From Candidatus Brocadiales bacterium (GTDB lineage: Bacteria > Planctomycetota > Brocadiia > Brocadiales > Bathyanammoxibiaceae): DNA of 13,427 bases. Positions 1 through 4,456 of the stretch are shown here, piece after piece. Under the pieces are notes generated by a model. The model was not told the origin of the DNA. It saw only the letters and a list, made by a program, of their open reading frames with translations, and ran no database searches. The stretch covers positions 1 to 13,427 of the forward strand of contig JAUQZZ010000042.1 in assembly GCA_030586765.1 (NCBI GenBank), read 5' to 3'. The position numbers and the translations under genes are program-made. The stretch's first letter is position 1. Every line of letters starts with the position of its first letter.

Positions 1-180
1 GTGTACGTGGGATCCTGGGACGGGAGGCTCTATGCCATAGGGAGGTGGGGGGAGCTTAAGTGGAGTTTTCCTACCCCTGGGCCCATCCATTCCTCCCCGG
101 CCATTTATGGCAGTGCCACCCCCAACGAAGGAGTGCTTTACATAGGGTCCAGCGACGGGTTGTATGCCCTGGGACCGTAG
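1..180 (+). CDS. PQQ-type beta-propeller protein, C-terminal fragment
   Basis: The gene is open from the window edge and stops at TAG 178-180, giving the last 59 residues. Two repeats of the PQQ-binding-like propeller type are visible: VYVGSWDGRLYAIG at the start and LYIGSSDGLYALGP at the end, each with the typical (V/L)Y-(V/I)GS-DG-LYA(I/L) pattern. In this family each such stretch is one strand pair of a propeller blade. Many members are exported or periplasmic, but the N-terminus lies outside the window, so location and length cannot be judged. It ends the chromosomal segment to the left; recombinase and toxin-antitoxin sequences start within about 20 bases of its stop. The fold is confident, the specific function is not. 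Confidence 0.8.
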   Translation: MYVGSWDGRLYAIGRWGELKWSFPTPGPIHSSPAIYGSATPNEGVLYIGSSDGLYALGP

Positions 181-199
181 AGAGAGTAGTCGGAATTTG

Positions 200-258
200 G
201 GATTTTGCATCCTGGGACAAAGGACACAAGGGGCTTCTATGAGGCTATAAACTTCTAA
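200..258 (+). pseudogene. tyrosine recombinase 3'-end remnant, copy A
   Basis: In the frame ending at TAA 256-258 this reads ...GTKDTRGFYEAINF*, the C-terminal tail of the small recombinase whose fuller remnant lies at 7267-7500 (...LARDTREFYERVAF*). The last 22 bases before the stop (234-255) are identical to 1047-1068 in copy B. Upstream similarity is weaker and the reading frame is closed by TAG at 187-189, so only a relic is left. It sits immediately 5' of the promoter of the first toxin-antitoxin module. Confidence 0.6.
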
Positions 259-259
259 C

Positions 260-288
260 TTGACTTTACATCAAACAGGATGTATCCT
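260..288 (+). promoter_or_regulatory. sigma-70-type promoter of the HigB/HigA-like module
   Basis: TTGACT at 260-265 and TATCCT at 283-288 are separated by 17 bases. Predicted transcription start is about 295, giving a leader of roughly a dozen bases before the TTG start at 308. The AAGGGTAAG run at 293-301 can serve as ribosome binding site. The same arrangement (recombinase tail, four bases, TTGACT, 17 bases, TATC) recurs at 1073-1101. Confidence 0.6.
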
Positions 289-307
289 CTCATAAGGGTA
301 AGCCCCC

Positions 308-670
308 TTGCACAAGATAGTCTTTTACACAACACGGCGTGGAGATTCTCCCGTTAAGGATTTCCTGGAAAGCCTGGATACGAAGGCCAGGACTAAGGCA
401 GTTGCCTTTATAACCCTCTTGGCCGGGGAAGGCCATAAATTGCTTAGGCCTTACACGGATACTCTGCGTGGGAGGATACGGGAACTAAGAATCCCGTACA
501 GGACAAACCAGTACAGAGTCCTGTACTTCTTCTTTCAAGGAGACTCTGTTGTGTTACTGCACGGGTTCACTAAAAAGACCCAGGCAATTCCAGAGAGGGA
601 GATTGAACGTGCAGGGCGTTACATAGCTGACTTTATTGCCCGTTACGAGGCAGGAGAAATCATGTTATGA
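308..670 (+). CDS. RelE/ParE-superfamily toxin, phage gp49/HigB-like
   Basis: This 120-residue protein matches by eye the phage-derived Gp49-like/HigB group of the RelE superfamily, whose members are mostly ribosome-dependent mRNA endonucleases. Signals are the N-terminal IVFYTT strand, the SPVKDFLESLD helix, then LRPYTDTLRGRIRELRIPYRTNQYRVLYFF, where a basic strand precedes the RVLYFF core strand, and VVLLHGFTKKTQAIPEREIERA, the typical HGF-KK-(T)-P--EI--A ending. Length is normal for the family. The start is TTG at 308 with AAGGG just upstream. It overlaps the antitoxin gene by four bases (ATGA 667-670), indicating translational coupling, with toxin first and antitoxin second as in HigBA. 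Expression is probably autoregulated by the antitoxin at 260-288. Confidence 0.85.
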   Translation: MHKIVFYTTRRGDSPVKDFLESLDTKARTKAVAFITLLAGEGHKLLRPYTDTLRGRIRELRIPYRTNQYRVLYFFFQGDSVVLLHGFTKKTQAIPEREIERAGRYIADFIARYEAGEIML

Positions 671-978
671 AGACAAAGGTTAGATATTTTGAGGATTGGG
701 CAAAAGAGCAACTTAAAGACCCTGAATTCCGCAGACACTACGAGCGGGAGAGGAAGGCCCTTGCCATAGCCTATGAAATCGCAAAGCTCAGACACAGGCT
801 GAAACTCTCCCAGAAGGAAATGGCCAGGCGTGTGGGCACCACCCAGCAGGTTATATCCAAGCTGGAGAGCGGTGCGTACACAGGCTACACCATCAAGACG
901 CTGGAGAGGATTGCAAAGGCAACGAATACTGAACTGGCAATCGGCTTTAGACCGGTACGGCAGAAACAGGCGGTATAA
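667..978 (+). CDS. XRE-family HTH antitoxin, HigA-like
   Basis: This 103-residue protein is the likely antitoxin and transcriptional repressor of the preceding toxin. Residues about 35-90 form a Cro/C1-type helix-turn-helix: IAKLRHRLKLSQKEMARRVGTTQQVISKLESG, then TIKTLERIAKATNTELAIGF. The SQ-E-A-R-G---Q-ISKLE-G pattern is the classic XRE signature. The N-terminal 30 residues (EDWAKEQLKDPEFRRHYERER) are charged and helical and are the plausible toxin-binding part, as in other HigA proteins. The start ATG overlaps the toxin stop. The gene is followed within about 35 bases by recombinase remnant copy B, so the module lies as a discrete unit between two recombinase-tail copies. Confidence 0.88.
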   Translation: MKTKVRYFEDWAKEQLKDPEFRRHYERERKALAIAYEIAKLRHRLKLSQKEMARRVGTTQQVISKLESGAYTGYTIKTLERIAKATNTELAIGFRPVRQKQAV

Positions 979-1010
979 TTAAGATTAGAATACCCCCTGA
1001 AATTGCTCAC

Positions 1011-1068
1011 GATTTAATGCCAGGTCTTGGCCAGGGATACCAGGGCCTTCTATGAGGCTATAAACTTC
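1011..1068 (+). pseudogene. tyrosine recombinase 3'-end remnant, copy B
   Basis: The bases from about 1011 align with the end of the remnant at 7438-7500. They encode CQVLARDTRAFYEAINF, against CQVLARDTREFYERVAF in the fuller copy. The codon matching the catalytic tyrosine (TAC in the 7267-7500 copy) is TAA here, so it cannot be functional. The final 22 bases (1047-1068) are identical to 234-255 of copy A. No other recombinase domain is left upstream; the HigA-like gene ends at 978. Confidence 0.7.
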
Positions 1069-1072
1069 CAGG

Positions 1073-1101
1073 TTGACTCTTTGACATACCAGGTGTATCA
1101 T
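1073..1101 (+). promoter_or_regulatory. sigma-70-type promoter of the TumE/TumA module, probably leaderless
   Basis: TTGACT at 1073-1078 and TATCAT at 1096-1101 are 17 bases apart. The predicted start of transcription, about 1108, coincides with the GTG start codon at 1109, and there is no clear ribosome binding site. The toxin message may therefore be leaderless. Spacing from the recombinase tail is the same as for the promoter at 260-288. Confidence 0.55.
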
Positions 1102-1108
1102 ACCCATA

Positions 1109-1423
1109 GTGAAGGCCAGACTTATAAGGCATGACAAGGGTTATGATGTAGAAGGTAACACCGTAAAGGTCAAGATGTGGGAAGTAGGGGTTACCCCTGA
1201 CAAGCCACACGGTTACAAATACTCCCTTGTGTACATTGTCCAGGGTAGGCCCTGAACCAGAACGGTTCAGGGCAGGCGTGTAATCGGTTACGATAATGCA
1301 GAGGGCAAGGGAGACCATAGGCACTACGGAGACAGGATAGAGCCTTACAGGTTTGAGGGCCTGGAGAAGCTGGCAGAGGACTTTTACTCAGACGTTCAGA
1401 GATACAAGGAGGGAAGACTGTGA
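1109..1423 (+). pseudogene. tumE: TumE-family (DUF6516) toxin gene with an in-frame hairpin insertion and TGA
   Basis: Read from GTG 1109 to TGA 1421-1423, one frame gives a near-complete TumE-type toxin. It begins with KARLIRHDKGYDVEGNTVKVKMWEVGV, continues with HGYKYSLVYIVQGR, and ends with RVIGYDNAEGKGDHRHYGDRIEPYRFEGLEKLAEDFY. The GYDN--GKGDHRH--G---PY-F block is the family hallmark. Between VQGR and RVIGYDN lie 27 extra bases (1250-1276) with an in-frame TGA at 1253-1255. GCCCTGAACC (1249-1258) and GGTTCAGGGC (1264-1273) form a perfect 10-bp stem with loop AGAAC. Removing the 27 bases restores the family sequence without a frameshift. Everything else looks intact, and the stop overlaps the antitoxin start by four bases. 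The gene is most simply an inactivated toxin; translational bypass is a speculative alternative. Confidence 0.75.
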
Positions 1424-1794
1424 GGGTTAAGAGGGTAAAAATAGGGATAAAGAGCTTGAAGGAAATGCTCCAGGACTTTGTTAAGACGGGCAAGGCCATA
1501 GAGAGGGGAGAAAAGGTCAAGAAGGAAGTAGGCGTCTATTTTGAGAATGCAGAGGCTTTCGGGAAGGCCCTAACACCCAAGAGGCTTGAACTCCTACGCC
1601 TGATAAGGAAGCACCAGCCTAAGACCCTGCACACCCTCTCCAGACTTGCCGGCAGGGACACCAAGAACATAAGCCAGGATTTAAGGCTACTGGAAAATCT
1701 TGGCCTGGTGAGTATCAGGAAGGAAAAGACAGGCAGGAAAGAGGTATCCCCCTCAGTGGACTACGACGCCATTGAGTTGATGATAGCTGTATAA
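1420..1794 (+). CDS. tumA: TumA-like winged-HTH antitoxin
   Basis: This 124-residue protein starts at GTG 1420, inside the toxin's GTGA overlap. Residues about 45-110 form a winged helix: ALTPKRLELLRLIRKHQPKTLHTLSRLAGRD, then NISQDLRLLENLGLVSIRKEK. This is the layout of MarR/ArsR-like DNA-binding antitoxins (HVO_A0114-type) that accompany TumE/DUF6516 toxins. The N-terminus (KIGIKSLKEMLQDFVKTGKAIERGEK) is typical of that group, resembling the segment around 'F-ka--a--g' seen in its relatives. In TumE/TumA pairs the partner neutralises the toxin and represses the operon. Here it would be an orphan antitoxin if the toxin frame is broken. The stop is followed after 10 bases by the structured element at 1805-1894. 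Confidence 0.8.
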   Translation: MRVKRVKIGIKSLKEMLQDFVKTGKAIERGEKVKKEVGVYFENAEAFGKALTPKRLELLRLIRKHQPKTLHTLSRLAGRDTKNISQDLRLLENLGLVSIRKEKTGRKEVSPSVDYDAIELMIAV

Positions 1795-1804
1795 AGAGGA
1801 AGGC

Positions 1805-1894
1805 CCAGGGAGACGGCTTGACGGCCTTTTTGTCTCCCTGGCCCGTGTAGGACTGACCATATCCTACATACCCCTCCCCATGCCGTCAAGAGGG
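1805..1894 (+). promoter_or_regulatory. structured leader element with pseudoknot potential, copy 1
   Basis: The arms CCAGGGAGAC (1805-1814) and GTCTCCCTGG (1832-1841) are a perfect 10-bp inverted repeat. The loop carries CTTGACGGC (1817-1825), which is perfectly complementary to GCCGTCAAG at 1882-1890. The two helices together would make an H-type pseudoknot. Between them TGTAGGA (1846-1852) and TCCTACA (1862-1868) form a second small hairpin. The 3' strand runs into AAGAGGG (1888-1894), a good Shine-Dalgarno sequence. Copy 2 at 7541-7606 shares the first helix, the loop and the complementary 3' strand, but not the sequence between. No T-run follows the stem, so it is not an ordinary terminator. 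Confidence 0.55.
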
Positions 1895-1903
1895 CCGTAT
1901 TCA

Positions 1904-1987
1904 TTGCCTCATCTTTTAGGGTGGATAATACGAGCCACCGATTCGCTGAATTACAGAGGCGCAAGGAAAGGAAAGAAGAAAAAATGA
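1904..1987 (+). CDS. possible 27-aa leader peptide upstream of the lipoprotein gene
   Basis: A short frame starts at TTG 1904, nine bases after AAGAGGG (1888-1894). It reads MPHLLGWIIRATDSL... and ends in a lysine-rich tail GKKKK. Its stop TGA (1985-1987) overlaps the ATG of the lipoprotein gene (1984) in an ATGA junction. This start, spacing and coupling suggest a translated leader peptide whose translation could be controlled by the pseudoknot just upstream and could in turn open the lipoprotein start. There is no homology to support it, and a frame this short can arise by chance. Confidence 0.3.
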   Translation: MPHLLGWIIRATDSLNYRGARKGKKKK

Positions 1988-2373
1988 GACAGCTAATTAT
2001 GGTTGTGTTGGTGCTTTTTCTGATTGGGGGGTGTGCTTCTTATCCTCCACCGTCGGCGGCTGAGGCCGAGTTGAACGCCTGGTTCGCCAGGGAATGGGCA
2101 AAGCTGACCCCAGAACAGCAGAGGGCATTGGAGGCGATGGCGTCTGGGGAGGTGGCGGCGGAGGCGTTGGCGGCTATGCCCCCACCAGTTAACTATTCAG
2201 CGATGGTTCCACCAATTGAGCCAATTCAGGTACCTCTTCCCGCCACAACTAGTGGCTATATAGGCCACGACCAGGTTTTTCTTCAGACTTATAAGGGGAT
2301 ACCTGGCTATACTGGGGACCACACGGTTGGACGCATAGGCAACGACAATGTTTACATTCAACATCCTCGTTAA
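1984..2373 (+). CDS. small lipoprotein of unknown function
   Basis: A 129-residue protein starting at ATG 1984, after the purine-rich AAGGAAAGAAGAAAAA. Residues 1-17 form a lipoprotein signal: MRQLIMVVLVLFLIGG followed by C17, lipobox LIGGC, so membrane anchoring after processing is expected. The mature part begins ASYPPPSAAEAEL, followed by a helical Ala/Glu-rich stretch (WAKLTPEQQRALEAMASGEVAAEAL), then a proline-rich linker. The C-terminus holds two similar units, GYIGHDQVFLQT and GRIGNDNVYIQH, of pattern G-IG-D-V--Q. I do not recognise the family. A longer reading from GTG 1921 is open, but it would bury the signal peptide, so the later ATG is preferred. It follows the structured element and is probably co-transcribed with the antitoxin gene. 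Confidence 0.75.
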   Translation: MRQLIMVVLVLFLIGGCASYPPPSAAEAELNAWFAREWAKLTPEQQRALEAMASGEVAAEALAAMPPPVNYSAMVPPIEPIQVPLPATTSGYIGHDQVFLQTYKGIPGYTGDHTVGRIGNDNVYIQHPR

Positions 2374-2391
2374 GGAGAAAGGGGGGATTGT

Positions 2392-2526
2392 ATGGCAGGT
2401 ACTAGCTGGCGTTTCTGCCCCTTCAATTCCATAATCTTGTTTAAGATGGCCACCTTTTCTTTGGTACTCTTTGCTGAAAAGTATTTAGGGGGGAGGGGCT
2501 TCCCAGGGAATCCCACAGGACACTAA
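2392..2526 (+). CDS. possible 44-aa protein
   Basis: ATG 2392 follows the strong purine tract AAGGAGAAAGGGGGG (2373-2386) at normal spacing, and the frame runs to TAA 2524-2526. The product begins MAGTSWRFCPFNSIILFKMAT and has a moderately hydrophobic middle. No family is recognised. The ribosome binding site is the main support, so it could be a small protein or chance. The rest of 2374-2586 shows no other gene. Confidence 0.3.
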   Translation: MAGTSWRFCPFNSIILFKMATFSLVLFAEKYLGGRGFPGNPTGH

Positions 2527-2586
2527 TCAGACCCTCTCTGAAGTGCGACAAATTTTTTAGAAACGGCCTCTTAGCGGAGGGCGAAT

Positions 2587-3393
2587 ATGGACGAAAAGTA
2601 TAAAGAGTTGGTGAGGGCGATAGATGAGTACAGAGGTTCCGACCTACGACTTCTTGAGGGAATAGAAGACCACTCACTTAAATTAAACGACACAAACACA
2701 AAAGAGGAGGTTAGGGCGCTAGTTAAAGAACTGCATAAGGTTACGATACCGCACTCCTCAGCAATTGATAAATTGGATAAGATTACAGATAGTGTTAATG
2801 CCCCCCCATTTCGGCATGACCTTTCAAACTTCACACCTCCTTATCCTAGTAGGGTTTCTTTGTGTTTGGGTGATACCCAAGAAAGGAGACAAGAGGAATA
2901 TAAACTCAGGAAAAAAGGCAAATTTTTAGAATACATAATTGCCCAGGAGCAAAATTATCTGGAAAAATACGGACAATTGTTCAAGGGAGAGGCCACAGGG
3001 ACAGGGAGAGACGAGAGACAGAAAAGGAATATTATAACTATAAAGATTGAGAAGTCGGATGTTGGCCTTACACAAACCGAGGCCCTTTGCCTGATGGCCC
3101 TAAAGGAAGAACTAAAGAACAGGACAAAGTACATCCGCCCAGTCTATATCACCATAAGGGTATGGCCAGATGAAACACTAAAAGGGAAAAATCGCCTCAA
3201 ATACTATTGGTCTAATCTCAGGAAGAAGCTGGACGCTAAAGTTAAACTCCCAGGCTTTGAACACTTTCGTTCCAAGCACGAAGGATATTGTCTGGGAACA
3301 AAGAATACCCCCTGGAAGCCCCCATCATGGGTTAAAAACATACGATTCCCCAAAAGCCTCAGACTGCCCCCGGCGGTTAAGTCTAACCGCTAG
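2587..3393 (+). CDS. unrecognised protein with a winged-helix-like C-terminal region
   Basis: A 268-residue protein starting at ATG 2587 with GGAGGG (2576-2581) in front. Residues 1-75 are charged and helical. Residues 100-135 (QEEYKLRKKGKFLEYIIAQEQNYLEKYG) look like a coiled-coil linker. Residues about 157-238 resemble an OmpR/PhoB-type winged helix: VGLTQTEALCLMALKEEL, then IRVWPDETLKGKNRLKYYWSNLRKKLDAKVK, and finally FRSKHEGYCLG. The S-LRKKL and (E)GYCL positions match the recognition helix and wing of that fold. There is no receiver domain, so it is not a classical response regulator; a mobile-element regulator is possible. The gene looks more AT-rich than its neighbours. A terminator overlaps its stop. 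Confidence 0.6.
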   Translation: MDEKYKELVRAIDEYRGSDLRLLEGIEDHSLKLNDTNTKEEVRALVKELHKVTIPHSSAIDKLDKITDSVNAPPFRHDLSNFTPPYPSRVSLCLGDTQERRQEEYKLRKKGKFLEYIIAQEQNYLEKYGQLFKGEATGTGRDERQKRNIITIKIEKSDVGLTQTEALCLMALKEELKNRTKYIRPVYITIRVWPDETLKGKNRLKYYWSNLRKKLDAKVKLPGFEHFRSKHEGYCLGTKNTPWKPPSWVKNIRFPKSLRLPPAVKSNR

Positions 3394-3400
3394 ATTTTTA
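3373..3400 (+). terminator. intrinsic terminator overlapping a stop codon
   Basis: GCGGTTA (3373-3379) and TAACCGC (3384-3390) form a perfect 7-bp stem with loop AGTC, followed by TAGA and a T5 run (3396-3400). The 3' arm is part of the last codons of the preceding gene and the TAG stop lies between stem and T-run. Confidence 0.65.
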
Positions 3401-3680
3401 ACCTAACCACCCCCTTACAAAACCCCGCTTTCGAATCCTTCCAGGCCATCGCCTGGCTGACCATCTGCTGGTTAGTTTTGTTGGTTAGAGAGAAACTAAC
3501 TAGACCCACCCTTATAATTTCCAGCATGAAAAGCCATGAACGACATATTGAAGTTATCGCCACACTACCTGAAAACTTGAAAAATTTGTTGAGCCTGAGA
3601 AAGTTTACCAGCCTTAATAATTTCTGTCAGCGGAAACCTCTACTGATACGGCCCCCCCCCACCTGGTAGAGTTACTCTTT
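3394..3680. other. gene-free stretch with clustered inverted repeats and a C9 tract
   Basis: No convincing gene is seen. CCAGGC/GCCTGG (3441-3456) and GTTAGTTT/AAACTAAC (3471-3478/3493-3500) are perfect inverted repeats. The loop of the second contains TGGTTAG (3482-3488), complementary to CTAACCA at 3403-3409. GGTTA/TAACC motifs recur six or more times between 3373 and 3500. A run of nine C residues lies at 3652-3660. The function is unknown: operator cluster, small RNA or recombination-site flank are all possible. Confidence 0.4.
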
Positions 3681-3695
3681 CAAGTCCTTACAAAA

Positions 3696-3741
3696 CAAAA
3701 GCCCACGGGGGGAGTTGAACCCCCAACCCCGTCATTACGAA
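3696..3741. repeat. left attachment site (duplicated 3' part of tRNA-Thr)
   Basis: These 46 bases are identical to 12326-12371. They match the 3' part of the tRNA-Thr gene, from the anticodon loop to the 3' end, plus a few flanking bases. The similarity continues left (3681-3692 against 12311-12322 is identical, with three mismatches between), so 58 of 61 bases match over 3681-3741. The lone 3' half-tRNA here is the displaced copy expected from tyrosine-recombinase integration into a tRNA gene. The distance between the copies, 8630 bp, is the element length. Confidence 0.92.
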
Positions 3742-3802
3742 GGAGTCCTTAGAGGGGATGAAGGTTTTCAGTCCTTTGTTAAGCAGTTTATTCTGTTAGA
3801 GG

Positions 3803-3880
3803 TTACAGAGTACATGACTGTTTTTGTTTACAGCCTTTTACAGCCCTTTTCAGGGTTCTATTCTACAATCCTTCTACAGT
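3803..3880. repeat. candidate integrase arm-type or excision sites at the left end
   Basis: TTACAG-type repeats are spaced by about one helical turn: TTACAG at 3803, TTTACAGCC at 3827 and 3837, TTTTCAGGG at 3847, and TTCTACA at 3861 and 3872. The 20 bases 3861-3880 are repeated exactly at 12272-12291, just inside the other end. Short direct repeats inside both ends are what arm-binding sites of tyrosine integrases look like. The stretch 3742-4000 holds these and no gene I can support. Confidence 0.45.
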
Positions 3881-4000
3881 GGAAATCAAGTGGGAAGGGG
3901 GTAGTAAATCTCCAGGGCTTGACCCCTGTAAACCGTTTGGTCAGTCTTGCACGCATGACCGCAAAATTGGAACTTTTTTTTAAGAAGGGAGTTTGAGAGC

Positions 4001-4441
4001 ATGAGAGGCCGTAAGCCAGCACCTACAACCTTGAAGATAGTCAAAGGAAACCCAGGCAAAAGGCCATTAAACGAAAGAGAACCACACCCGAAGCCAGAGT
4101 TACTTCCGTGTCCTGGGTGGCTAAAGGGAGAGGCAAAGGCGGAGTGGGAACGCATTACGCCGATACTCTACCGCCTGGGGTTACTCACGGGGCTTGATTA
4201 TGTAGCACTGGAGGCGTATTGCGTGGTGTATGGCAGGTGGAGGCAGGCAGAGAGGGAGATAGAGGCAATGGGCCTCACCGTAGAGACCGCCGGTGGAAGG
4301 GAAAAAATCTCACCCGCCGTCAAGGTGGCACAGGAGTACCAGGGGATTTTACGGTCTTTCCTGGGTGAGTTCGGCTTAACGCCTGCCTCACGGACAAGGG
4401 TTAAGGGAGAGCTACCAGAATCAGACGGCTTTGACTTTTAA
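4001..4441 (+). CDS. terS: phage terminase small subunit, P27 family
   Basis: A 146-residue protein starting at ATG 4001 after AAGGGAG (3985-3991). The N-terminus MRGRKPAPTTLKIVKGNPGKRPLNEREPHP is the characteristic opening of P27-family small terminases. It is followed by LPCPGWLKGEAKAEWERITPILYRLGLLTGLDYVALEAYCVVYGRW, the helical core with the conserved W--I---L---GLLT--D---L--YC pattern, and by a C-terminal helix ending FGLTPASRTRVKG. Small terminases recognise the packaging site and hand DNA to the large subunit. In satellites a private TerS redirects helper packaging. Here the large terminase that normally follows is absent and the next gene is a tape-measure protein 15 bases on, with its own ribosome binding site. 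Length is normal. Confidence 0.92.
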   Translation: MRGRKPAPTTLKIVKGNPGKRPLNEREPHPKPELLPCPGWLKGEAKAEWERITPILYRLGLLTGLDYVALEAYCVVYGRWRQAEREIEAMGLTVETAGGREKISPAVKVAQEYQGILRSFLGEFGLTPASRTRVKGELPESDGFDF

Positions 4442-4456
4442 AGGAGATACAGAGAA

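Noticed and set aside
1253..1255. TGA in tumE as a selenocysteine codon
   Set aside because: The family has no Sec or Cys at this place, and the surrounding 27 bases are simply extra relative to the family. The stem includes the TGA itself rather than lying just downstream as a bacterial SECIS does.
1806..1841. Intrinsic terminator after tumA
   Set aside because: The stem is good but the T-run lies in the loop, not after the 3' arm. The conserved downstream complementary strand argues for another role.
1818..1846. TTGACG in the pseudoknot loop as a promoter -35 box
   Set aside because: Neither copy has a -10-like hexamer at 16-18 bases downstream.
3478..3669. 63-codon frame with TTG start in the gene-free stretch
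   Set aside because: No ribosome site, no family, overlaps an inverted repeat and ends in the C9 tract. Not supported as a gene.
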